A stretch of 5,551 nucleotides of DNA. It comes from Alphaproteobacteria bacterium. GTDB lineage: Bacteria > Pseudomonadota > Alphaproteobacteria > Micropepsales > Micropepsaceae. The notes under the pieces were generated by a model, which did not search any database, had not been told where the DNA came from, and saw nothing but the letters and a program-made list of their open reading frames with translations. Below, in pieces: positions 1 through 5,551 of the stretch (the first letter of the stretch is position 1; the number at the start of each line of letters is the position of its first letter). The stretch is from assembly GCA_003131925.1 (NCBI GenBank), contig PKWC01000164.1:21554-27104 (forward strand), given 5' to 3'. A program made the translations under genes and the position numbers.

Positions 1-366
1 AAGACCGCCATTCTTGGCGGCGTGTGCGAAGCCGTGATCGCGGCGCTGTATCTCGACGCCGGATTTGAAACGGCGAGCGCTTTTGTCCAGCGCCACTGGG
101 CGCCCGCCTTTGCCGAGCTCGGTGCGGACATGCGCGATCCCAAGACAATGCTGCAGGAATGGGCACAGTCGCGCTCGCGCGCGTCGCGCGGTGCGCCGGT
201 CTACCGAATCGTCAAGCGCGACGGGCCCGATCACGCACCGCACTTCGTCGTGGAAGTGAGCGTCGCAGGGGAAAGCGGAGTGTTGGGAGAGGGCAAATCC
301 AAACGCGAGGCCCAGCAGGCAGCTGCGAAGGCCCTGCTCGAGCGTATGGCGCGCGGGCAGACATGA
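1..366 (+). CDS. rnc: Ribonuclease III, C-terminal part (5' end outside the window)
   Basis: The frame is open from base 1, so the gene enters from the left; 121 residues are visible, roughly the last half of a normal RNase III of about 230. RNase III cleaves double-stranded RNA, processing rRNA precursors and some mRNAs. The visible part starts in the end of the nuclease domain: residues 8-21 (VCEAVIAALYLDAG) match the last conserved nuclease helix, and Glu10 aligns with the catalytic metal-binding glutamate (E117 in E. coli). A double-stranded RNA-binding domain follows at about residues 44-117, with its first helix at DPKTMLQEW and the conserved basic second helix GKSKREAQQAAAKALLE near residues 98-114. 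A GTG at base 22 is not the start, because conserved sequence continues upstream of it. The TGA overlaps the era ATG (ATGA), which suggests translational coupling. Identification is firm; the N-terminal signature motif lies outside the window. Confidence 0.96.
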   Translation, partial: KTAILGGVCEAVIAALYLDAGFETASAFVQRHWAPAFAELGADMRDPKTMLQEWAQSRSRASRGAPVYRIVKRDGPDHAPHFVVEVSVAGESGVLGEGKSKREAQQAAAKALLERMARGQT

Positions 367-1286
367 GTGGGGTGTCCCGCTGCGGCTTCGTTGCGGTGAT
401 CGGTGCGCCCAACGCAGGCAAGTCGACGCTCGTCAACAAACTCGTTCGCTCTAAAGTATCGATCGTAACGCCGAAAGTGCAGACGACTCGCATGCGCATT
501 CGCGGCATTTCGATCGAAGGCGATGTGCAGATCATTTTTGTCGACACGCCGGGAATTTTTCGTCCGCGGCGGCTTCTGGATCGCGCGATGGTACGGGCGG
601 CATGGAGCGGCGCTGGTGAAGCGGACGCGGTGTTGCTCCTCGTGGACGCGCCAGCGGCCGCGCGTGAACGCGGGACGGCGCTTGCGGATGCGCTGTCAAT
701 CGTCGAAGGATTGCGCAAATCCGGCCGCAAAAACGCTGCACTTGCGCTGAACAAGATTGATGCGGTTGCACGTGCGCAACTCCTGCCGCTTGCCGAAAAG
801 CTCCACGATGCGAACATTTTCGAGCGCGTATTCATGATCTCTGCTCTCAATGGCGACGGTCTGGCGGAAGTGCGGGACTGGTGTACGGCAAGTATGCCGA
901 AAGGGCCCTGGCACTATCCGCCGGACCAGTCAGCCGACGTTCCATCGAAGCTGCTTGCCGCTGAAATAACGCGTGAGAAACTCTATTTCCGGCTCCACGA
1001 GGAACTTCCGTACGCGACGGCAGTCGAACCGGAGAGCTGGACGGAACTCAAGGATGGATCGTTGCGCATAGGTCAGACCATCTATGTGGAACGCGAGAGC
1101 CAGAAGCCGATCATGCTGGGCAAGGGCGGGGGCACCCTTAAGGCAATCGGCGCCGCCGCCCGGCAGGAATTGGAGGTCGTGTTCAACCGGCGCGTGCATC
1201 TTTTTTTGTTCGTCAAGGTGCGCAAAGGGTGGGCCGAGGATCGTATGCACCTTCAGGCAATCGGTCTCGACGATCCGGAGGAATGA
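363..1286 (+). CDS. era: GTPase Era, 30S ribosomal subunit assembly factor
   Basis: This gene encodes 307 residues, the usual length for Era, an essential GTPase that binds the 3' end of 16S rRNA and helps mature the 30S subunit. GTPase motifs are visible in order: G1 P-loop GAPNAGKST (residues 14-22), G2 around Thr36-Thr42 (TPKVQTT), G3 DTPG (61-64), G4 NKID (130-133) and G5 SAL (160-162). The hinge element LLAAEITREKLYFRLHEELP (197-216) leads into a C-terminal KH domain with the RNA-contacting GKGG loop at 253-256. The frame stays open upstream of 363, but that stretch overlaps rnc and resembles no Era N-terminus. The ATG at 363 puts the P-loop at the expected distance and overlaps the rnc stop, so it is preferred. 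No strong ribosome-binding site precedes it, consistent with coupling to rnc. No key residue is missing. Confidence 0.97.
   Translation: MSGVSRCGFVAVIGAPNAGKSTLVNKLVRSKVSIVTPKVQTTRMRIRGISIEGDVQIIFVDTPGIFRPRRLLDRAMVRAAWSGAGEADAVLLLVDAPAAARERGTALADALSIVEGLRKSGRKNAALALNKIDAVARAQLLPLAEKLHDANIFERVFMISALNGDGLAEVRDWCTASMPKGPWHYPPDQSADVPSKLLAAEITREKLYFRLHEELPYATAVEPESWTELKDGSLRIGQTIYVERESQKPIMLGKGGGTLKAIGAAARQELEVVFNRRVHLFLFVKVRKGWAEDRMHLQAIGLDDPEE
1277..1281 (+). promoter_or_regulatory. Shine-Dalgarno-like GGAGG ahead of recO, at long spacing
   Basis: GGAGG lies inside the last codons of era. It is 15 nt from the recO ATG at 1297, longer than the usual 5-9 nt, and only 1 nt from an out-of-frame ATG at 1283. 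No better in-frame start for recO exists between them, so it may act mainly by re-loading ribosomes that finish era. Confidence 0.4.
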
Positions 1287-1296
1287 GTGCCGGCGC

Positions 1297-2034
1297 ATGG
1301 AATGGAGTGACGACGCCATCGTATTGGCAGCGCGCCGCTATGGAGATAGCGCGGCGATTCTCGAAGCGCTGACGCGTGGCCACGGGCGTCATCTGGGTCT
1401 TGTGCGCGGTGGCGCATCGAGAAGGCTCAGATCTTTCCTGCTGCCCGGCAATACACTCAGCGTGGTGTGGCGTGCGCGGCTCGCGGAACATCTGGGAGGA
1501 TTTACGGTCGAATTGCACACGGAGCGGGCGGGAACACTCCTTGAGCGGCGCGAGGCGCTGATTGGGCTCAATGCGTTTGCGGAGATCGCGCGCGCCGTCC
1601 TGCCGGAGCGCGAGCCGCACGAGTCGCTGTTCCAGGCGGCGGAGATTCTCCTCGACGCGATCGCCACAGGCGAGTTCGCACATTGGGGACCGCTTCACGC
1701 GCGCTGGGAGCAGGGTGTCCTCGATGCTCTCGGTTTCGGACTCGATCTCACGCAGTGCGCCGCCACGGGCGCAACGGAGGATCTTTGCTACGTTTCGCCG
1801 AAATCTGGTCGCGCGGTGTCGCGCAAAGCGGGCGCGCCATATCGAGGCCGCCTGCTCGAATTACCGGCCTTTCTTGCCGATCGAAGAAGCGGTTCGGCAA
1901 CTTCGGCAGAGACCGCGGCGGCGCTGCGGCTGACCGGCTATTTTCTGCGGGAGCGGGTGCTAGGTCCGCATGATCGCCAGATTCCGCCGGCGCGCCTGCG
2001 TCTGGATGAACTCGCGTCCCGCGAATCGGCGTAA
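1297..2034 (+). CDS. recO: DNA repair protein RecO
   Basis: This gene encodes 245 residues, normal for RecO. RecO works with RecR and RecF in loading RecA onto gapped, SSB-coated DNA and promotes strand annealing. The N-terminal part (about residues 1-80) fits the RecO OB-fold, with the alphaproteobacterial pattern MEWSDDAIVLAARRYGDSAA followed by GRHLGLVRGG. The rest is the helical domain, ending in a conserved-looking LRLTGYFLRERVLGP stretch near residues 209-223. A segment near residues 154-174 (CAATGATEDLCYVSPKSGRAV) sits where some RecO proteins carry a four-cysteine zinc site. Only two cysteines occur in it, so zinc binding is unlikely. The frame is open well upstream inside era, but the conserved N-terminus starts at the ATG at 1297, 10 nt after the era stop. 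It is probably transcribed with era and parC. Confidence 0.95.
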   Translation: MEWSDDAIVLAARRYGDSAAILEALTRGHGRHLGLVRGGASRRLRSFLLPGNTLSVVWRARLAEHLGGFTVELHTERAGTLLERREALIGLNAFAEIARAVLPEREPHESLFQAAEILLDAIATGEFAHWGPLHARWEQGVLDALGFGLDLTQCAATGATEDLCYVSPKSGRAVSRKAGAPYRGRLLELPAFLADRRSGSATSAETAAALRLTGYFLRERVLGPHDRQIPPARLRLDELASRESA

Positions 2035-2045
2035 ATCTTCAAATC

Positions 2046-2049
2046 AGGA
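2046..2049 (+). promoter_or_regulatory. Ribosome-binding site of parC (AGGA)
   Basis: AGGA lies 6 nt before the ATG at 2056. This favours 2056 over the next in-frame ATG at 2065, which would be 15 nt from the site. Confidence 0.55.
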
Positions 2050-2055
2050 CCGCGA

Positions 2056-4281
2056 ATGGGCGACATGCCGAATCCCGACGACATCAGGGCCGCGCCTTTG
2101 AACAAGGCGTTGAGCGAACGATATCTCGCCTATGCCCTGTCAACCATCACGCAGCGTGCGCTTCCGGATGTGCGTGACGGGCTGAAGCCGGTTCACCGCC
2201 GGCTGCTTCATGCCATGCGCGAACTGGGTTTGAACCCGCCGGCGGGGTTCAAAAAATGTGCGCGGGTTGTCGGCGATGTCATCGGACGCTTCCATCCGCA
2301 TGGCGACCAGGCAGTGTATGACGCGCTGGTGCGCCTCGCACAGGATTTCGCCGTGCGCTATCCGCTGATCGAGGGACAAGGCAATTTCGGGAACGTCGAT
2401 GGCGATAACCCGGCGGCAATGCGCTACACGGAAAGCCGCCTCACCCCCGTCGCGCAAGCGCTCCTTGAAGGCCTCGACGAGGACGCGGTCGATTTTCGTG
2501 CGACTTATGACGGAGAGGATCGCGAGCCCGTCGTTCTGCCGGCGGCCTTTCCAAACCTGCTGGCCAATGGCGCAAGCGGAATCGCCGTTGGAATGGCGAC
2601 CTCGATCCCTCCCCACAACGCCGGGGAGATTTGCGCCGCGCTCACGGCGCTTGTGGAAAATCCCGCACTCACCGATGCGAAGATCCTCAAATACATAAAA
2701 GGACCCGATTTTCCCACCGGCGGCATCATCGTCGATGAGCGAGCCGCGATCTCCGAGGCCTATCGCACAGGCCGCGGAAGTTTTCGCGTGCGCGGGCGCT
2801 GGGAACGAATCGAAGGCGGACGGGGAAGTTATCAGATCATCGTCGATCAGGTGCCATACCAGATTCAGAAGGCCAAGCTGATCGAGCGGATTGCCGAGCT
2901 GATCGAGCAGAAGAAACTTTCGCTGCTCGAAGACGTGCGCGACGAATCGACCGACGAGATTCGCATCGTGCTGACGCCGAAGAACCGCAGCGTCGATGCG
3001 GAACTGCTGATGGAACAGCTGTTCCGCCTCACCGATCTTGAATCGCGCGTCGCGCTCAACATGAATGTGCTCGACGGCGGACTGGTGCCGCGCGTGATGA
3101 GCCTGCGCGACGTGCTGCTTGCCTTCCTCGCCCATCGCCGCGACGTGCTCAGGCGGCGAACCCAGCATCGTCTCGAGAAAATCGCAATCCGGCTCGAGGT
3201 ACTTGCCGGGTATCTGGCGGTCTACCTCAATCTCGACAGGGTGATCAAAATCATCCGCAATGAGGACGAGCCGAAGCCGAAGCTGATGAAAGCGTTCGGG
3301 CTCAGCGAGCTGCAGGCAGAGGCCATCCTGAACATGCGTCTACGCTCTCTGCGAAAACTCGAAGAGACCGAGATCAGAACCGAGTATGTCAATCTTACGG
3401 GCGAGCAAAAGAATCTCGGAAAGCTCCTGGCGTCGGAAAAGCTCCAGGCCACGCGCATGCTCGAGGAAATTCGCGCAATCGATGAAAGGTTCGGGTCTAA
3501 GACCGAGATCGGTCGGCGGCGGACGAGGTTTTCTGCACCGCCGGAGATTGCCGCCGAAGCCGACTCGATCGAAGCGATGGTCGAGCGCGAACCGATCACG
3601 GTCGTCTGTTCCGAGAAGGGTTGGCTGCGTGCCTTCAAAGGTCACCAGGAACCAAACGACATGATCAAATATCGCGAGGGCGATCGGGAACGCTTCTGGC
3701 TGCATGCCGAGACAACCGACAGGCTGATGCTCTTCGCCACCGACGGGCGGTTCTTCACGCTCGACTGCGCGAAACTGCCGGGCGGACGCGGAAACGGCGA
3801 AGCCATCCGCAGCTTCATCGACTTGCCGCCGGACGCGGACATCGTATCGATGTTTGTCCACCGCGACGGGCGCAAGCTTCTGCTCGCTTCGACGTCCGGG
3901 CATGGTTTTGTAACCGCAGAAGACGATGCGGTGGCGTTGCGGCGATCCGGCAAGCAGGCGATGGCCGTGCCGTCTGGAACCGAAGCCGCCGTCTGTGCCT
4001 TCGTCGAGGGCGACTGCGTTGCAGTCATCGGGGAGAACCGCAAGCTGCTCGTGTTTGCTATCGGCGAGGTTCCGGAGCTCGCGCGCGGGCGCGGCGTCAT
4101 TCTGCAGCGTTACAAGGATGGACATCTCCTCGACGCGACGAGCTTCGTCTGGAAAGAGGGGTTGCGCGATGTCAATGGCCGCACCTGGACGACGGCCGAG
4201 CTCAAGGATTGGCGCGGCGCCCGCGCACAAGCCGGCCGCCTGGCGCCACGCGGCTTCGCGCGATCGGGCAAATTTGGATAG
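2056..4281 (+). CDS. parC: DNA topoisomerase IV subunit A
   Basis: This gene encodes 741 residues, close to the usual size of alphaproteobacterial ParC. With ParE it forms topoisomerase IV, which separates linked daughter chromosomes by ATP-driven double-strand passage. The breakage-reunion domain has the opening ERYLAYALSTI (residues 21-31), ALPDVRDGLKPVHRR (35-49), the quinolone-region motif HPHGDQAVYDAL (80-91), the QGNFGNVDGD loop (108-117) and the active-site tyrosine Tyr124 in AMRYTESRL. The isoleucine-wedge stretch ANGASGIAVGMATSIPPHN lies near 170-188. Coiled-coil elements and the motif AEAILNMRLRSLRKLE near 424-439 follow. The C-terminal third (about 490-741) fits the DNA-wrapping beta-pinwheel. 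It lacks an evident GyrA box (QRRGGKG-like), which favours ParC over GyrA, as does the recO neighbour. The final RLAPRGFARSGKFG resembles typical ParC endings, so the gene is full length. Confidence 0.94.
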   Translation: MGDMPNPDDIRAAPLNKALSERYLAYALSTITQRALPDVRDGLKPVHRRLLHAMRELGLNPPAGFKKCARVVGDVIGRFHPHGDQAVYDALVRLAQDFAVRYPLIEGQGNFGNVDGDNPAAMRYTESRLTPVAQALLEGLDEDAVDFRATYDGEDREPVVLPAAFPNLLANGASGIAVGMATSIPPHNAGEICAALTALVENPALTDAKILKYIKGPDFPTGGIIVDERAAISEAYRTGRGSFRVRGRWERIEGGRGSYQIIVDQVPYQIQKAKLIERIAELIEQKKLSLLEDVRDESTDEIRIVLTPKNRSVDAELLMEQLFRLTDLESRVALNMNVLDGGLVPRVMSLRDVLLAFLAHRRDVLRRRTQHRLEKIAIRLEVLAGYLAVYLNLDRVIKIIRNEDEPKPKLMKAFGLSELQAEAILNMRLRSLRKLEETEIRTEYVNLTGEQKNLGKLLASEKLQATRMLEEIRAIDERFGSKTEIGRRRTRFSAPPEIAAEADSIEAMVEREPITVVCSEKGWLRAFKGHQEPNDMIKYREGDRERFWLHAETTDRLMLFATDGRFFTLDCAKLPGGRGNGEAIRSFIDLPPDADIVSMFVHRDGRKLLLASTSGHGFVTAEDDAVALRRSGKQAMAVPSGTEAAVCAFVEGDCVAVIGENRKLLVFAIGEVPELARGRGVILQRYKDGHLLDATSFVWKEGLRDVNGRTWTTAELKDWRGARAQAGRLAPRGFARSGKFG

Positions 4282-4291
4282 ATTTCAGCGG
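4281..4291 (+). repeat. Left copy of an 11-bp inverted repeat
   Basis: GATTTCAGCGG begins on the last base of the parC stop codon. Its exact reverse complement lies at 5510-5520 on the + strand. Similarity extends loosely on both sides (both copies are followed by TATT, after one extra base in the right copy). A few exact 11-bp inverted pairs are expected by chance in 5.5 kb, so function is uncertain. Confidence 0.25.
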
Positions 4292-4346
4292 TATTATGGC
4301 GCAAGCGGTGGAAGAAATCGACCGGCCTGCGCCCTACCTTGGCGGC

Positions 4347-4781
4347 ATGACCGACCATGCCATAGCCGGGCTCCGCAAGCGCCGCGAGGAGATCACCGGC
4401 CAAGTCCATGACGCGGAGACGCGGGTCACGAAGCTACGTGCCGCGCTGGCGAACCTAGACGCGGCCATAGCCATCCTATCGCCAGAGCATCCGGACTATC
4501 TCGCCCCACGAAAGCACTACCGGCGCGGCGTCTATTTCAAACGTGACGAGCTGGCCCGTCTCGTCCGCGAGGCGCTCCGGGACGCCAGCAAGCCTCTGGC
4601 GGCCGGAGAGATCGCGGCGACCATCATCGCGGCTAAGGGGTTCCCGGACGCCTGCCATCTGGCGGTCACGAAGATGATTGTGGCGAGGCTTGGAGCCATG
4701 ACGCGGCGCGGTGAGATCGCAAAGGACGGCAAGACGCGGAACGCCAGATGGGCCGTGGCAGAGTGCCAAGAAGCGGCTTAG
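4347..4781 (+). CDS. Hypothetical protein, N-terminal coiled coil and C-terminal winged-helix-like region
   Basis: This gene encodes 144 residues of unknown function. Residues 1-44 (MTDHAIAGLRKRREEI onward) form a charged helical stretch with heptad-like leucine and isoleucine spacing, probably a coiled coil. A proline- and tyrosine-rich linker follows (45-63). Residues 64-138 look like a winged helix: FKRDELARLVREALRDA, then PLAAGEIAATIIAAKGF, a possible recognition helix around 105-119, and a basic wing ending RNARWAVAE. The shape recalls small alphaproteobacterial proteins opening with M-x-D-x(5)-L-x-x-K/R-R-x-E-I that often sit beside mobile DNA; this link is from memory. DNA binding is inferred from the fold only. 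An in-frame ATG at 4296, 14 nt after parC, would give 161 residues; 4347 is preferred because the helix starts there, though neither start has a good ribosome-binding site. CTA (codons 30, 37, 44) and ATA (codons 6, 41) are used more than in the core genes. Confidence 0.72.
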   Translation: MTDHAIAGLRKRREEITGQVHDAETRVTKLRAALANLDAAIAILSPEHPDYLAPRKHYRRGVYFKRDELARLVREALRDASKPLAAGEIAATIIAAKGFPDACHLAVTKMIVARLGAMTRRGEIAKDGKTRNARWAVAECQEAA

Positions 4782-4795
4782 GCTTTCTATCCTTC

Positions 4796-4803
4796 GGGGA
4801 GAG
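4796..4803 (+). promoter_or_regulatory. Ribosome-binding site of the small exported protein gene
   Basis: The purine-rich GGGGAGAG ends 3 nt before the ATG at 4807, with the GGAG core 5 nt away. It decides the start against the open frame that continues upstream into the previous gene. Confidence 0.65.
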
Positions 4804-4806
4804 ATT

Positions 4807-5133
4807 ATGCGCGCTCACTGCATCGCGTGGCTGTCCGTCGCGGCGGTCACACTAGCCGGAACTGTCGCCGCTGAACCGCCGGAATATGTGCCGGGAATGC
4901 GTTGCGACCAAGTTGGAGGCTTCGCCGCAGCAGTTGTCCGCGAAAAGGGGATGGGCGATTCCATGCGCGAACAGATTGTGGAAATGCGACAGTCGATTCC
5001 TGAATATCACGGCGCACAGGAAAGGCTGGAGCGGATCATACGCGCGATCTATACTGATCCAAAGCTGCGCGCAGCGTCGCCAGATGCCGTTGGGAAGGCA
5101 TATGAGCGGACTTGCGACGTAGTTTCGCAGTGA
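4807..5133 (+). CDS. Small exported protein of unknown function with two mature cysteines
   Basis: This gene encodes 108 residues. The N-terminus is a good Sec signal peptide: a positive start (MRAH), a hydrophobic core (CIAWLSVAAVTLAG) and a likely cleavage after Val-Ala-Ala at residue 22, before EPPEYV. It is not a lipoprotein, since no cysteine follows the core. The mature protein of about 86 residues has exactly two cysteines, Cys33 near its start and Cys103 near its end, which could close the chain with one disulfide in the periplasm. The middle is helical and charged (residues 43-62 and 66-82), with the pattern IIRAIYTDPKL at 77-87. Small secreted proteobacterial proteins with a terminal cysteine pair and an IY-x-x-P element exist, but no function is known to me. 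The gene starts 25 nt after the previous one on the same strand, with a strong ribosome-binding site, so the two may be co-transcribed. Confidence 0.8.
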   Translation: MRAHCIAWLSVAAVTLAGTVAAEPPEYVPGMRCDQVGGFAAAVVREKGMGDSMREQIVEMRQSIPEYHGAQERLERIIRAIYTDPKLRAASPDAVGKAYERTCDVVSQ

Positions 5134-5164
5134 TACAAAAGGGGTATCGTTATGCGCAAGGCAA

Positions 5165-5449
5165 TCAATGCTTCACAGAGTCCGGCGGCGAAACTAAGAC
5201 TCTGTTTGCAAGATGATGGATGGTTTGCCGAACAGATTCAGCAAACCGCTCGCTCGCTGGATCACCTAGCCCGCGCGCTTGCTCTATCGACTTCTCGAAA
5301 AGCAACGCGAGTTCGACATCGGAAAGAATCTGCTTCTCGCGGAGAACCTTGAACAGATTTTGTATGAGCCCCATAGCAGCAACCCCGTGGCAGCCAATTC
5401 CGAATATGAATGCTGCTTCGCGGTCTTGTTGTTTTTTCTCGTCTGACAT
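5165..5449 (-). CDS. Hypothetical 94-residue helical protein
   Basis: The product is 94 residues and I do not recognise a family. It opens with a very polar segment (MSDEKKQQDRE), then a hydrophobic, glycine-containing stretch AFIFGIGCHGVAAMGLI (residues 13-29). That stretch could be a short membrane segment or a buried helix. Two amphipathic helices follow: LIQNLFKVLREKQILSD joined to VELALLFEKSIEQARGL (28-61), and PASERFAESVRQTIHHLANRVL (64-85). The ATG at 5449 is chosen because the polar start follows it. The frame stays open to a TTG at 5506, but that region codes for the end of the upstream gene in another frame. Only a weak GGCGG-like site precedes the ATG. The gene lies 29 nt after the upstream - strand stop, so the two probably form one unit. 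It faces the exported-protein gene with 31 nt between their stops. Codon use is richer in A/T endings than in the core block. Confidence 0.6.
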   Translation of the reverse strand: MSDEKKQQDREAAFIFGIGCHGVAAMGLIQNLFKVLREKQILSDVELALLFEKSIEQARGLGDPASERFAESVRQTIHHLANRVLVSPPDSVKH

Positions 5450-5478
5450 TTCGCACCGCCATCGTTGCGCTGTCCATG

Positions 5479-5551
5479 TTAGGCCGCTTTGATATGCCTC
5501 TGCCAATAGCCGCTGAAATCCACCGACTTGCCGCGATGCAGAGCATGACCG
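5479..5551 (-). CDS. C-terminal end of an unidentified gene (rest outside the window)
   Basis: Reading leftward on the - strand from the window edge, a frame is open for 23 codons and ends at a TAA (5481-5479). The residues include GHALHRGKSVDFSGYW and end in HIKAA. The segment is too short to identify. It is taken as coding because the next - strand gene begins 29 nt after this stop in a normal operon spacing, and because the peptide has a balanced composition. It could instead be non-coding DNA that happens to be open, since a 23-codon open stretch is common by chance in GC-rich DNA. Confidence 0.35.
   Translation of the reverse strand, partial: GHALHRGKSVDFSGYWQRHIKAA
5510..5520 (-). repeat. 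Right copy of the 11-bp inverted repeat
   Basis: CCGCTGAAATC on the + strand is the exact reverse complement of GATTTCAGCGG at 4281-4291. The two copies bracket the small-gene segment of about 1.2 kb. This copy falls within the putative truncated - strand gene, coding for Asp-Phe-Ser-Gly. It may be chance. Confidence 0.25.

Noticed and set aside
212..850. A 212-codon open frame on the - strand over the rnc end and the era GTPase domain
   Set aside because: The translation is rich in Ser, Arg and Ala, as expected from the complement of conserved coding sequence, and both + strand genes are certain.
1201..1207. A run of seven T in era that could allow ribosomal slippage
   Set aside because: It encodes the expected Phe-Leu-Phe part of the KH domain in frame, there is no evident downstream stimulatory structure, and Era is complete without a shift.
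2140..3168. A 342-codon open frame on the - strand within parC
   Set aside because: It lies wholly opposite conserved parC coding sequence, has no ribosome-binding site or recognisable domain, and long antisense frames are common opposite GC-rich genes.
3340..4230. A 296-codon open frame on the - strand within the parC C-terminal part
   Set aside because: It is opposite the ParC pinwheel region, with an arginine- and alanine-rich low-information translation; a shadow of the real gene.
4282..4346. Possible promoter (TATTAT at 4292-4297) or terminator between parC and the next gene
   Set aside because: The only -35-like match, TTGGAT at 4274-4279, is 12 nt from the TATTAT, too close. The best hairpin (CGCC/GGCG) has four pairs and no T-run, so neither can be supported.
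4790..4799. A TTCG-capped mini-hairpin before the exported-protein gene
   Set aside because: Only two G-C pairs plus one wobble are possible, too weak to call a terminator or regulatory element.
5152..5352. A 66-codon + strand frame with a good ribosome-binding site after the exported-protein gene
   Set aside because: Not listed as a gene because its second half is Arg/Ser-rich and the opposing 94-residue frame looks much more like a protein; kept as a finding instead.

Overview
The window has two parts. Bases 1 to 4281 carry a conserved, high-GC housekeeping block on the + strand: the 3' end of rnc (RNase III), then era, recO and parC. Bases 4282 to 5551 carry small uncharacterised genes on both strands that look like accessory DNA. 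The gene order rnc-era-recO-parC, the style of the RecO and ParC proteins, and the strong G/C preference at third codon positions point to an alphaproteobacterium, probably Hyphomicrobiales (Rhizobiales). That placement comes from recalled family patterns, not from a search.

The core block is tightly packed. The rnc stop overlaps the era start (ATGA), recO begins 10 nt after era, and parC begins 21 nt after recO. No terminator or promoter is evident between them, so they probably share a transcript. Their products deal with double-stranded RNA processing and rRNA maturation (RNase III), 30S subunit assembly (Era), recombinational DNA repair (RecO) and chromosome decatenation (topoisomerase IV subunit A). 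All catalytic or nucleotide-binding motifs that can be checked are present, and nothing looks broken.

Downstream of parC, on the + strand, lie a 144-residue protein with a predicted N-terminal coiled coil and C-terminal winged-helix-like part, and then a 108-residue exported protein with two cysteines in its mature part. Convergent to these, on the - strand, lie a 94-residue helical protein of unknown function and, upstream of it, the last 23 codons of a gene cut by the right window edge. The small genes use codons that are scarce in the core genes (CTA, ATA, and more A/T-ending codons), consistent with acquired DNA. An 11-bp inverted repeat sits at the parC stop and near the right edge, but a repeat of that length is expected by chance in a window of this size. 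No rRNA, tRNA, CRISPR array, insertion sequence or recombinase gene is visible. Nothing here demonstrates a new system; the small-gene cluster after parC is the part most worth extending and comparing.
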